Below the pieces are notes generated by a model. It worked only from the letters and a program-made list of their open reading frames with translations. It ran no database searches and was not told where the DNA came from. A DNA stretch of 64,000 nucleotides from Salibaculum sp035270045 (lineage in GTDB: Bacteria; Pseudomonadota; Alphaproteobacteria; Rhodobacterales; Rhodobacteraceae). Made by a program: the position numbers and the translations under genes. Every line of letters begins with the position of its first letter. Position 1 is the stretch's first letter. The stretch spans positions 1 through 64,000 of the forward strand of contig NZ_DATFIP010000076.1 of NCBI RefSeq assembly GCF_035270045.1, written 5' to 3'. Shown here in pieces: positions 54,586-63,423 of the stretch.

Positions 54586-56910
54586 ATGAGCAGTATTGCC
54601 GCGCCCGCGCCCAACCGTGTCCTCGGGTCTTGCCGAGGACCGATCCGGGCTTTCGCCTTTCTTTTCCTCGTGGTGATCCTGGCGCTGCCAGCGGGCATGG
54701 CCCGGGCCCAGAGCTACAGCTTTTCCAACGTGCAGGTGCAGGGTAACCAGCGCATCGAGACGGCCACGATCCTCAGTTACCTCGGCTTTGACCAGGGCGA
54801 GACCGTCTCGGCCGGCGCGGTGAACGCCGCAGCGCAGCGCATTCGCGAAACCGGCCTTTTCGAGACCGTCTCGGTCACCCCGCGCGGCGGGACCCTCGTT
54901 ATCTCCGTCGACGAGAATCCCACCGTCAACCGCATCAGTTTCGAGGGTAATTCGCGGCTCAGCGACGACGAACTGGGGCCGAGGGTGCGCAGCCAGCCGC
55001 GCCGGGTGTATTCGCCCGCGCAGGCCGAGGCGGACACGGCGAGGCTCGTCCAGGCCTATGTAGAGCAGGGGCGTATCAACGCCAGCGTCACGCCCCGCAT
55101 CATCGAACGCAGCGACAACCGTGTCGATCTGGTGTTCGAGATATTCGAGGGCGGCGTCAGCGAGGTGGAACGCATCAGCTTCGTGGGCAACCGCACCTAC
55201 TCCGACCGGCGCCTGCGTCGGGTCCTGGAAACCAAGCAGGCGGGCCTGCTGCGCGCGATCATCCAGAACGATACCTTCATTGCCGACCGAATCGAGTTCG
55301 ACCGTCAGGTCCTGACCGATTTCTACCGGTCGCGCGGTTACGTCGATTTCGAGGTGCTCAACGTCGACGTGGCGCTGACCCGGGCCCGCGATGCCTACTT
55401 GATCACCTTCAACGTGCAGGAAGGCCAGAAGTTCCGCATGGGCGACGTTCAGGTGACCTCGGAGGTGGCCGAGGCCGATCCGCGGATGTTCGAACAGGCC
55501 CTGCGCCTTCGCAGCGGTGCCGTTTATTCGCCCACGCTGATCGAGCGTGACATCGCACGGCTGGAACGCCTGGCCATCCGCGAGGGATTGACCCTTGTCC
55601 GGGCGGACCCGCGCATTTCGCGCAATGACCGGGACCTTACGCTGGACGTGAATTTCGTCCTGGTGCGAGGCGAACGGATTTTCGTGGAACGGATCGACAT
55701 CGAGGGCAACAGCACCACGCTGGACCGGGTGATCCGGTCGCAGTTCGAGGTGGTGGAGGGCGATCCCTTCAACCCCCGCCAGATCCGCCAGAGTGCCGAG
55801 CGTATCCGCGCCATGGGCTTCTTTTCCAACGTGGACGTGAACGCGCGGGAAGGGTCGGCGCCCGACCAGGTCGTTGTGGACGTGGACGTGGACGAGGGCC
55901 CCACCGGGTCGCTGTCGTTCGGGGGCAACTACTCGACCGACAATGGCTTCTCGCTGCTGGCCTCCTACAACCAGCGCAACCTGCTGGGCCGGGGACAGGC
56001 CCTCGCCTTCGACATCCAGTGGTCGCAGGATGCCCAGAACCTGAGCCTCGATTTCACGGAGCCGCGCCTGCTGGGCCGTGACCTGCGGTTCGGTTTCGCG
56101 GTGAACTACCGCCAGAGCGACAACGAGGGCTCGACGCTCTATGACACCCGGAATTTTGGCCTGCGTCCCTCGCTGAACTTCCCGGTCAGTGAGAACGGCC
56201 GCCTGACGGTCTATTACGAGTACGACTACACCGACCTGTTCAATATCGACTCGACCTCGACGCTCATCACCAGCGACGAGGGCGCGGTTGGCACCAACAG
56301 CGTGGGCTATACCTACAGCTTCGACACCCGCCGCACCGGGCTTAACCCGACGGCCGGTGTGCTGCTGCGCTTTGGCCAGCAGGTCGGCTTTGGCGACAAC
56401 ACCTTCGTCAAGACCTCGGCGCGGGCGACGGCGCAGGCGCTTGTGCTCAACGAAGAGGTCACACTGCGCGCCACCATCGAGGGCGGGGCGCTGGCTTACA
56501 ACGACGGCCAGAGCCGCATCACCGACCGCTACTTCCTGGGCAGCCGGGTCATGCGCGGCTTCGAACCCGGCGGGATCGGTCCGCGGACGTCTGAGGCTGA
56601 TGGCGACGAGGCTCTCGGTGGCAATTATTATGCCGTTGCGCGGCTGGAGGCTGAATTCCCCCTCGGCCTGCCCGAGGAATACGGGATTTCCGGGGGCGTC
56701 TTTCTTGACCACGGGTCGGTCTGGGACATCGGGCGTCCAACGGGCGGGACCGTGGAGTACAACGACTACACGCCCCGGACCATTGCCGGCGTCTCGATCT
56801 TCTGGACCACGCCCATCGGGCCGCTGCGCTTCAACTTCTCCGAACCGATCGACGTGCAGCCCCGCGACAAGACCCAAGGCTTCGACCTGACCATCTCGAC
56901 GGAGTTCTGA
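54586..56910 (+). CDS. bamA: Outer membrane protein assembly factor BamA
   Basis: 774 residues. A long signal region ends near ARAQS (~42). Five POTRA domains follow, with repeated patterns such as ISFEGNSRLSDDEL, ISFVGNRTYSDRRLRR and IDIEGNSTTLDRVIR. The C-terminal beta-barrel has RNLLGRGQALAFDIQWS, VMRGFEPGGIGP (the VRGF-type loop motif) and a terminal Phe (TISTEF). It inserts beta-barrel proteins into the outer membrane. The ompH start overlaps its stop by one base. Confidence 0.98.
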   Translation: MSSIAAPAPNRVLGSCRGPIRAFAFLFLVVILALPAGMARAQSYSFSNVQVQGNQRIETATILSYLGFDQGETVSAGAVNAAAQRIRETGLFETVSVTPRGGTLVISVDENPTVNRISFEGNSRLSDDELGPRVRSQPRRVYSPAQAEADTARLVQAYVEQGRINASVTPRIIERSDNRVDLVFEIFEGGVSEVERISFVGNRTYSDRRLRRVLETKQAGLLRAIIQNDTFIADRIEFDRQVLTDFYRSRGYVDFEVLNVDVALTRARDAYLITFNVQEGQKFRMGDVQVTSEVAEADPRMFEQALRLRSGAVYSPTLIERDIARLERLAIREGLTLVRADPRISRNDRDLTLDVNFVLVRGERIFVERIDIEGNSTTLDRVIRSQFEVVEGDPFNPRQIRQSAERIRAMGFFSNVDVNAREGSAPDQVVVDVDVDEGPTGSLSFGGNYSTDNGFSLLASYNQRNLLGRGQALAFDIQWSQDAQNLSLDFTEPRLLGRDLRFGFAVNYRQSDNEGSTLYDTRNFGLRPSLNFPVSENGRLTVYYEYDYTDLFNIDSTSTLITSDEGAVGTNSVGYTYSFDTRRTGLNPTAGVLLRFGQQVGFGDNTFVKTSARATAQALVLNEEVTLRATIEGGALAYNDGQSRITDRYFLGSRVMRGFEPGGIGPRTSEADGDEALGGNYYAVARLEAEFPLGLPEEYGISGGVFLDHGSVWDIGRPTGGTVEYNDYTPRTIAGVSIFWTTPIGPLRFNFSEPIDVQPRDKTQGFDLTISTEF

Positions 56911-57497
56911 TGGCCCGCCCCGGGCGTTTGCTGGTTGTACTCGTGCTGGCGGGGATTCTGGGACAGGCCGCGGCCGCACAGGACGTTCCCCAGGGGCCAG
57001 CTGGCGGCGATTTCCCCGTTGCCACCGCGGATACGCCGATCCTGACCATCGACCTGGAAAGCCTGTTCCAGGAGTCCGAATTCGGCAAGGCGGTGGTCTC
57101 CGACTACAACGCCGAGCGCCGGGCCCTTGCCAACGAGAACCGCAACATCGCCGAGGACCTGCGCGCGGAGGAACTTGAGCTGACCGAGCGCCGTCCGGAC
57201 ATGGCCCCGGAGGTCTTTCGAGAGGAGGCCGCCGAATTCGACGAGAAGGCGCGCGGCATCCGCGATGCACAGGACGCCAAGGAAGCCGCGATCGAGGACA
57301 GTCTGGCCAGTGCCCAGGACGAATTCGTGCGCGTGATCCAGCCCATCCTGGGCGAGATCCTGACAGACCGGGGAGCTTCGGTCATCATGCACCAGCAGTC
57401 GGTTCTGCTGTCGCTTGACCGGATCGACATAACCGAGGCCGCCATTGCGCGCATCGATGCGCAGATCGGCGATGGCGCCGCCTTCCGGCAGGACTGA
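56910..57497 (+). CDS. OmpH/Skp-family periplasmic chaperone
   Basis: 195 residues with a signal peptide ending AAAAQ. The core ILTIDLESLFQESEFGKAVV, then long charged helices (ERRALANENRNIAEDLRAEE to KEAAIEDSLASAQDEF), fits the Skp tentacle arrangement. It carries outer membrane proteins to BAM. Longer than E. coli Skp (161) mainly at the N-terminal linker. Confidence 0.9.
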   Translation: MARPGRLLVVLVLAGILGQAAAAQDVPQGPAGGDFPVATADTPILTIDLESLFQESEFGKAVVSDYNAERRALANENRNIAEDLRAEELELTERRPDMAPEVFREEAAEFDEKARGIRDAQDAKEAAIEDSLASAQDEFVRVIQPILGEILTDRGASVIMHQQSVLLSLDRIDITEAAIARIDAQIGDGAAFRQD

Positions 57498-57559
57498 GCC
57501 CGCTTGCCCCCGCCAAGTCCAGTTGCTACCCCCTGTCCGGCCATCCCGCAGGAGTTTCC

Positions 57560-58021
57560 ATGACAGAGCCCGTCACATCCGCCGACATCCAGCTTATCCA
57601 GCGTATCCTGCCGCATCGCTACCCCTTCCTGCTGGTGGACAGGGTAGAGGATATCGACGGCACCTCCTCGGCGCGCGGCCTCAAGAACGTCACCATGAAC
57701 GAGCCGCATTTCCAGGGCCATTTCCCCGGCACCCCGATCATGCCGGGCGTGACCATCATCGAGGCCATGGCCCAGACCGCCGCCGTCATGGTCGGCACCA
57801 CGATGGGCCTGGCCGACAAGAACATGCTGATCTATTTCATGGGTATCGACAACGGCAAATTCCGCCGCAAGGTGGTTCCGGGCGACGTGCTGGAAATGCG
57901 GGTCGAAACCCTGCGCGGCAAGCCCGGCGGCAAGGTCTGGAAGTTCCGGGGGCGCGCCACCGTCGAGGACGAGATGGCCGCCGAGGCCGATTTCACAGCC
58001 ATGATGGACATGTCCGGGTGA
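57560..58021 (+). CDS. fabZ: 3-Hydroxyacyl-[ACP] dehydratase FabZ
   Basis: 153 residues. RILPHRYPFLLVDRV with catalytic His, and HFQGHFPGTPIMPGVTIIEAM with catalytic Glu, are intact. It dehydrates 3-hydroxyacyl-ACP, the precursor pool shared with lipid A synthesis. The stop overlaps the lpxA GTG (GTGA). Confidence 0.98.
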   Translation: MTEPVTSADIQLIQRILPHRYPFLLVDRVEDIDGTSSARGLKNVTMNEPHFQGHFPGTPIMPGVTIIEAMAQTAAVMVGTTMGLADKNMLIYFMGIDNGKFRRKVVPGDVLEMRVETLRGKPGGKVWKFRGRATVEDEMAAEADFTAMMDMSG

Positions 58022-58800
58022 GTGTGGAAATTCATCCCAGCGCCATCATCGAGCCCGGTGCCGAACTTGCCGACGGCTGCCGGGTCGGGCCGTTCTGCCT
58101 TGTCGGGCCACGGGTCCGGCTGGGCGCGGGCGCCGAGCTGAAATCCCATGTCGTCGTCACCGGTGACACCCACATCGGCGAGGACACCACCGTCTTTCCC
58201 TTCTCGGTGATCGGCGAAATCCCCCAGGACCTCAAGTTCGGCGGCGAGGACACCAAGCTGCGCATCGGCGCGCGCAACCGCATTCGCGAACATGTCACGA
58301 TGAACCCCGGCACCGCGGGCGGCGGCGGCATCACCCGCGTCGGTGACGACGGCCTGTTCATGGCGGGCTGCCATATCGCCCATGACGCACAGGTCGGCGA
58401 CAATGTCATCATCGTCAACCAGAGCGCCATCGCCGGGCATGTCGTCATCGAGGATGACGTGATCGTGGGCGGGCTGTGCGGCGTTCACCAATTCGTGCGC
58501 ATCGGCAAGGGCGCGATCATCGGTGCGCTTTCCATGGTCACGAACGACGTGATTCCGCACGGCCTTGTGCAGGGGCCGCGGGGCGAACTGGACGGGCTCA
58601 ACCTGGTGGGGCTCAAGCGCAAGGGGGTGAAGCGCGACGATATTACAGCCCTGCGCGCGGCCTTCCAGACGCTACGTGATGGCGAGGGCAGCTTCATGGA
58701 CCGCGCCCGGCGCCTGTCCGAGGAAAGCGACAGCGCCTACGTGACCGAGATGGTCGCCTTCATCCTGGGCGAAAGCGACCGCAACTTCCTGACGCCCTGA
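58018..58800 (+). CDS. lpxA: Acyl-[ACP]-UDP-N-acetylglucosamine O-acyltransferase LpxA
   Basis: 260 residues. The start is GTG at 58018 (MSVEIHPSAIIEPGAEL), overlapping fabZ. Left-handed beta-helix hexapeptides run through ~200 residues (VGPFCLVGPRVRLGAG, IGEDTTVFPFSVIG, CHIAHDAQVGDNVIIVNQSA). GGLCGVHQFVRIG is the conserved late block. It starts lipid A synthesis. Confidence 0.97.
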   Translation: MSVEIHPSAIIEPGAELADGCRVGPFCLVGPRVRLGAGAELKSHVVVTGDTHIGEDTTVFPFSVIGEIPQDLKFGGEDTKLRIGARNRIREHVTMNPGTAGGGGITRVGDDGLFMAGCHIAHDAQVGDNVIIVNQSAIAGHVVIEDDVIVGGLCGVHQFVRIGKGAIIGALSMVTNDVIPHGLVQGPRGELDGLNLVGLKRKGVKRDDITALRAAFQTLRDGEGSFMDRARRLSEESDSAYVTEMVAFILGESDRNFLTP

Positions 58801-59693
58801 TGCTGGCGCTGGTCGCAGGGCAGGGCGGGTTGCCGCCCCACCTGGCCCGGGTCCTGGCAGACCGGGGCGCGATGCCGCTGATCTGCGAGATGGAGCAGTT
58901 TCCCTCCGAGGTCGGGCCTGATTTCCCGCGCCTGACCTTCCGGCTCGAAACCCTGGGCCGATTCCTGGAGACGCTGGTGGACAGGGGCGTGACGCAGATC
59001 TGCCTGGCCGGGGCCGTGCGCCGCCCCGAGGTGGACCCCGCGCGCATCGACCCGTCAACCGCGCCGTTGGTGCCACGACTGACGGCGGCCATGGCGCTTG
59101 GCGACGACGGTGCCCTGCGCGAGATCATCGCGATCATCGAGGAACATGGCCTTGCGGTGGTGGGCGCCCACCAGATCGACCCGGACTTGCTGCCCCCCGG
59201 GGGTCTTCTCTGTGGGAGCCTGCCCGGCGGATTGGAGGCCGATGCCGCGGCCGCTCGCACCGCCCTGGCGCAGATGGGCCGGGCGGATGCAGGCCAGGCG
59301 GTGGTGGTGGCCGGCGGACAGGTGATCGCGCGCGAGGATGATCGCGGCACGGCCGCGATGCTGGCCGACCTGGCCACCGGGACGCCGATGCCGCCGCAGG
59401 ACCCGGATGCCTGGGATACGCTGGCTACCCCGTTCACCAGCGTGGCCGACTGGTTCACGGGCCAGCAGGCACCACGCTCCGATCCGGCCGGCGGGGTGCT
59501 GTTCAAGGCCGCGAAACCGGGCCAGGAGCTGCGCGCGGACATGCCCCTGATCGGTCCCGACACCGCCGTCCAGGCGGTGCGCGCCGGATTGGTGGGCATC
59601 CAGCTTCAGGCCGGAGGGGTCATGGTCCTCGACCGGCCGCGCGTCATCGCCACGCTGGCCGAGGCGGGGCTGTTCCTGCGGGTGGCGCCGTGA
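58800..59693 (+). CDS. lpxI: UDP-2,3-diacylglucosamine diphosphatase LpxI
   Basis: 297 residues. LALVAGQGGLPPHLARVL, AMALGDDGALREIIAIIEEHGLAVVGAHQI-type core, and VLFKAAKPGQELRADMPLIGPDT fit LpxI (DUF1009), the alphaproteobacterial replacement of LpxH. It makes lipid X. ATG overlaps the lpxA stop by one base. Confidence 0.95.
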   Translation: MLALVAGQGGLPPHLARVLADRGAMPLICEMEQFPSEVGPDFPRLTFRLETLGRFLETLVDRGVTQICLAGAVRRPEVDPARIDPSTAPLVPRLTAAMALGDDGALREIIAIIEEHGLAVVGAHQIDPDLLPPGGLLCGSLPGGLEADAAAARTALAQMGRADAGQAVVVAGGQVIAREDDRGTAAMLADLATGTPMPPQDPDAWDTLATPFTSVADWFTGQQAPRSDPAGGVLFKAAKPGQELRADMPLIGPDTAVQAVRAGLVGIQLQAGGVMVLDRPRVIATLAEAGLFLRVAP

Positions 59694-60835
59694 AGGTCTT
59701 TGTCATCGCGGGCGAACCGTCGGGCGATCGGTTGGGCGGGGCGCTTCTGGCGGGGCTGAAGACGCTGGCGCCCGGTGCGCGTTTCGAGGGCGTCGGTGGC
59801 CCGATGATGCAGGCCGAGGGGCTGGAAAGCCTCTTTCCCATGGAAGAGCTGTCGGTGATGGGGCTGGCCGAGATCCTGCCGAAATACCGTCACCTCAAGC
59901 GCCGCATCCGGCAGACGGCCAAGGCTGCCATCGCCGCGCGGCCCGATGTGGTGATCGGCATCGACAGCCCCGATTTCTGCCTGAGGGTGGCGCGGCTGGT
60001 CAAGGCAGGGTCCGACATTCGGACGGTGCATTACGTCGCGCCCACGGTTTGGGCCTGGCGGCCCGGGCGGGCCGACAGGATGGCGGGGGTGATCGACCAG
60101 GTGCTGGCGCTGTTTCCCTTCGAGCCGCCCTACATGGAAGCCGCGGGCATGGACTGCGATTTCGTGGGCCACCCCATCGCCACCGAGCCGCCCGTGACCG
60201 GGGACGAGATCGACGATTTCCGCGCCCGTCACGGGCTGGAGGCCGGGCGCGAGACCCTGATGGTCCTGCCCGGGTCGCGCCGGTCCGAGGTGGAGCGGCT
60301 GGCGTCACCATTCGTCTCCGCCCATGCGCTGGCGGGGCTGGAGGGAATGCAGGTGGTCCTGCCGACCCTGCCGCACCTGCGCGACACGGTTGCAGCGCGT
60401 TTTTCGGGGATCGGCGGCGTGGTCTTCGATGGCGCCGGGCTGTCGGCGGGCAGGGCAGCGCGGGAGAGGCTGGTTGCCATGGCCAGTGCCGACCTGGCGC
60501 TGGCAGCATCCGGCACTGTCTCGCTGGAACTGGCGGCGGCGCGCACGCCCATGGTGATCGCCTATGACATGGCATGGCTCAGCCGCCAGATCATCGCGCG
60601 ACTGCTGCGCACCGACACGGTGACGCTGGTCAACCTGGTGTCCGAGACCCGCGTGGTGCCGGAATTCATCGGCAAGGCCTGCCGCCCCGAGCGGATCGCC
60701 GAGGGCCTGCGCGCGGTCCGGGCCGCGCCGGGCGCGCAATTGCAGGCGCTTGACCTGACGATGGAGCGCCTGGGACGGGGCGCCGAGCCCCCGGGCCTGC
60801 GCGCGGCGCGCGCGGTGCTCGACCGTCTGCATTGA
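59690..60835 (+). CDS. lpxB: Lipid-A-disaccharide synthase LpxB
   Basis: 381 residues, GTG start overlapping lpxI. FVIAGEPSGDRLGGALLAGLK, GVGGPMMQAEGLESLFPMEELSVMG-type block and VAPTVWAWRPGRADRM are family signatures. LPGSRRSEVERL is the UDP-sugar region. It joins lipid X and UDP-diacylglucosamine. Confidence 0.97.
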   Translation: MKVFVIAGEPSGDRLGGALLAGLKTLAPGARFEGVGGPMMQAEGLESLFPMEELSVMGLAEILPKYRHLKRRIRQTAKAAIAARPDVVIGIDSPDFCLRVARLVKAGSDIRTVHYVAPTVWAWRPGRADRMAGVIDQVLALFPFEPPYMEAAGMDCDFVGHPIATEPPVTGDEIDDFRARHGLEAGRETLMVLPGSRRSEVERLASPFVSAHALAGLEGMQVVLPTLPHLRDTVAARFSGIGGVVFDGAGLSAGRAARERLVAMASADLALAASGTVSLELAAARTPMVIAYDMAWLSRQIIARLLRTDTVTLVNLVSETRVVPEFIGKACRPERIAEGLRAVRAAPGAQLQALDLTMERLGRGAEPPGLRAARAVLDRLH

Positions 60836-60887
60836 CTTGCTGTCCGCGGCGGCTTGCCGCACTGTTCCCCGCGAAGGAGACCGTCCC

Positions 60888-61688
60888 ATGCCCGCGCCGC
60901 GCAACACCTTGAAGGCCGCCCTGACCCGGGGCGAGATGCAATCCGGCCTCTGGCTGGCCATGGCAAGCCCCGTCGGCGCGGAACTGGCGGGCAACGCGGG
61001 GTTCGATTGGTGCCTGATCGATGCCGAACACGGGCCCAACACCCTGACAACCATCATGGCCCAGCTCCAGTCGCTGGCCGGCACCCGGGCCCAGCCCGTG
61101 GTACGCGTGCCCTACGGCGAGGACTGGATCCTCAAGCAGGTGCTGGACCTCGGGGTCCAGACGCTGGTGGTGCCCATGGTCAACAGCGCCGATCAAGCCC
61201 GGCAGGTCGCGGCGGCGGTCCGCTATCCGGGGCAGGGCGTGCGCGGCATGGGCGCGGTTCTGAGCCGTGCCTCGGGCTATGGCGAGATCGTCGACTACGT
61301 CACCTCCGCCAACGACGAGATCTGCCTGTTCGTGCAGATCGAAAGTGCCGAGGCCGTGGCCAACGTGGCCGAGATCGCCGCCGTGGAGGGTGTGGACGGG
61401 CTCTTCGTCGGGCCAGCGGACCTCTCGGCGGATATGGGTCATGTCGGCGCGCCGCACCATCCGGAGGTGCAGGCGGCCATCGCGCGGGCCTACGCGGCTG
61501 CCGATGACGCAGGCAAGTTCGCCGGAACGATCACCTTCGACGCCGCCGAGTTTGACGGCCTGGCCGCGCAGGGGGTGCGGTTCCTCGGGTTGGGTGGTGA
61601 CGTGCACGTGCTGCGCAGGGCGCTGGTCGCGCTCTGGGATCAGCGGCCGCAGCCGGAGCTGGAAAGCGGCGGACGCCGCCACCGCTGA
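60888..61688 (+). CDS. HpcH/HpaI aldolase family protein
   Basis: 266 residues. The start at 60888 has AAGGAGA upstream. GLWLAMASPVGAELAGNAGFDWCLIDAEHGPNT-type N-terminus, RVPYGEDWILKQVLDLGVQTLVVPMV, then QIESAEAVANVAEIAAV and VGPADLSADMG. The Glu and Asp metal ligands and the Arg of the substrate loop are in place. It should be a class II metal-dependent aldolase acting on 2-keto-3-deoxy acids such as HKHD or 2-keto-3-deoxyrhamnonate; the exact acid is unknown. Co-directional with lpxB after a 52-bp gap. Confidence 0.92.
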   Translation: MPAPRNTLKAALTRGEMQSGLWLAMASPVGAELAGNAGFDWCLIDAEHGPNTLTTIMAQLQSLAGTRAQPVVRVPYGEDWILKQVLDLGVQTLVVPMVNSADQARQVAAAVRYPGQGVRGMGAVLSRASGYGEIVDYVTSANDEICLFVQIESAEAVANVAEIAAVEGVDGLFVGPADLSADMGHVGAPHHPEVQAAIARAYAAADDAGKFAGTITFDAAEFDGLAAQGVRFLGLGGDVHVLRRALVALWDQRPQPELESGGRRHR

Positions 61689-61715
61689 CCGCCCTTCACA
61701 GGTTCGACCACAAGA

Positions 61716-61734
61716 CGCCCGGCCGCGCCGGGCG
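61716..61734. terminator. Stem-loop between convergent aldolase and Ppx genes
   Basis: A perfect 7-bp stem CGCCCGG/CCGGGCG with a 5-base loop, 28 bp after the aldolase stop. No U-run on either side, so it may assist termination only weakly. Confidence 0.4.
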
Positions 61735-61745
61735 GCTGCCCGCCT

Positions 61746-62858
61746 TCAGTAGGGGGCCTCGTCGAGCACCCCATCAAGGCTCATCTGCTGATAGAGCAAC
61801 CCCTCACGCAGGCCGCGGTCGGCCACCGACAGCCGGTCGGTGGGCCAGAGCCGCATCAGCGCCTGCAGGATCGCCGAGCCGGACATGATCAGGGCTTGGC
61901 GGTCCTTGCCGATGCGCGGATCGCTGCGCCGTCCCTCGGGACCCAGCGACAGGTACCGCCGGATCACCGAATCGATCTCGTCGGAGCTCATCCGCAACCC
62001 GTCGACCTTGGTACGGTCGTAGCGGCGCAGGCCCAGGTGACTGGCCGCCACCGTCGTGACCGTGCCGCTGGTGCCGATGATCTGGAACCCTTCGCGCGAT
62101 TGTTCCAGGGTCGAGGGTGCGAATTTCTCGAGCGATTCCTCGAAATACCAGCTCATCAGCGCGAAACGGGCCGAATCGTCCTCCACGTCCGAGAATTGGT
62201 CGCGCAGCGTGGCAACGCCCAGCGGCACCGAGATCCAGTCCACGACATTGGCGGCCGGGACTGGGCCCTCGGTCTGGCGGAACCCCGAATGCAGCCGCAT
62301 GATGGCGCGGGGCCGGTCGCGCGGGGGCACCTTGGTCAGGTCGATCCAGACCAACTCCGTCGAGCCGCCGCCGATGTCGACAACCAGCAGCTGTTCCGTC
62401 CTGCTGGAAACCAGGGGCGCGCAGGAGATCACGGCCAGGCGGGCCTCTTCCTCGGGCTGGATGATGTCCAGCCGCAGGCCGGTCTCGCGGCGGACCTGCT
62501 TGATGAACTGGCGCGAGTTGGTGGCCCGACGGCAGGCCTCTGTGGCGACGAGACGCATCCGGCGGACCTTGTGCCGCTGGAGCTTCTGCCGGCAGACGCG
62601 CATGGCATTGATCGTGCGCCAGATCGACGCGCGCGAGAGTTTCCCGCTCGACTCGAGGCCCTGCCCAAGCTGGACGGACTTCGAGAAACTGTCGATCACG
62701 TCGAACTGGCTGCCCCTTGGCTGGGCAATCAGCATTCGACAGCTGTTTGTGCCCAGATCCAGGGCTGCATAGAGCTCTGACGGATCGGGCGGGGTCGGCG
62801 CGGGGCTTTCGACCGGGTACGGGACAGCGCCCGCACCATTGGGACGCTTGGGCGCCAT
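61746..62858 (-). CDS. Ppx/GppA family phosphatase
   Basis: 370 residues. The start at 62858 has GGAGGG 7 bases upstream; the GTG at 62864 is too close to it. A short Pro-rich N-terminus precedes AALDLGTNSCRMLIAQ (~32-47). VVDIGGGSTELVW near residue 155 gives the second ASKHA phosphate motif. TSGTVTTVAA follows. It hydrolyses polyphosphate or pppGpp. It lacks the longer C-terminal HD part seen in E. coli Ppx. Confidence 0.92.
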   Translation of the reverse strand: MAPKRPNGAGAVPYPVESPAPTPPDPSELYAALDLGTNSCRMLIAQPRGSQFDVIDSFSKSVQLGQGLESSGKLSRASIWRTINAMRVCRQKLQRHKVRRMRLVATEACRRATNSRQFIKQVRRETGLRLDIIQPEEEARLAVISCAPLVSSRTEQLLVVDIGGGSTELVWIDLTKVPPRDRPRAIMRLHSGFRQTEGPVPAANVVDWISVPLGVATLRDQFSDVEDDSARFALMSWYFEESLEKFAPSTLEQSREGFQIIGTSGTVTTVAASHLGLRRYDRTKVDGLRMSSDEIDSVIRRYLSLGPEGRRSDPRIGKDRQALIMSGSAILQALMRLWPTDRLSVADRGLREGLLYQQMSLDGVLDEAPY

Positions 62859-63088
62859 CGTCACGCCCTCCGATTTCGAGTTGGTCTCAAGGTAGGGCTG
62901 CGGAGTGACATGCGCAAGCCTCCCGCCGCGCGTGCAGGGCAGGTGTCTGCCGCGCGGCGGGTCCGTTTGGCGACGGATTGATCAGACGGCGTCGTTCAGC
63001 GGGGGTTTCATGTCGAAAACAAGCGCCGCATATGGGGCGCAGGGGGATAGGAAAGGGAAAACCACCCCAGCGAGAGGGAATCGCGCAG

Positions 63089-63385
63089 ATGGCCGAGGTC
63101 ACCATCGTTTATTGGCGGGACATTCCGGCACAGGTCATCGTCGGCAAGGGGCGCCGGGCGTCGAAACTGCCGCTGAGCGAGCGTTTCGAGCAGGCCATCG
63201 ACCGCGCCGCGATGAAATCCGGCGCTGCCGAGACTGACGATTACCTGGCCGAGTGGCACCGCGGGACCCCCTACACGATCGAGGGTGATGCAGCGCGGGT
63301 GGCCCGTGACGAGGCGGCACGGATCGAGACCGAGTTCGACACGGCCCGGCTCAAGGCCCTCATCGAAAACCACGGCCGCGCGTGA
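63089..63385 (+). CDS. Virulence-factor-domain protein (conserved in Rhodobacterales C1 clusters)
   Basis: 98 residues. MAEVTIVYWRDIPAQVIVG, KLPLSERFEQAIDRAAMKSG, then YLAEWHRGTPYTIEGDA. This matches the small protein annotated as virulence factor in Rhodobacterales next to methylenetetrahydrofolate reductase. The name is historical and does not imply pathogenicity here. Role unknown; the neighbour suggests folate-linked one-carbon metabolism. Confidence 0.75.
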   Translation: MAEVTIVYWRDIPAQVIVGKGRRASKLPLSERFEQAIDRAAMKSGAAETDDYLAEWHRGTPYTIEGDAARVARDEAARIETEFDTARLKALIENHGRA

Positions 63386-63423
63386 CCGGCCCACTCCCCG
63401 TTTCCCGCCTGAAGGAGGCTCTC

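Noticed and set aside
54373..57270. Minus-strand frame of 965 codons over bamA
   Set aside because: Antisense to a clear bamA; open only because of codon bias.
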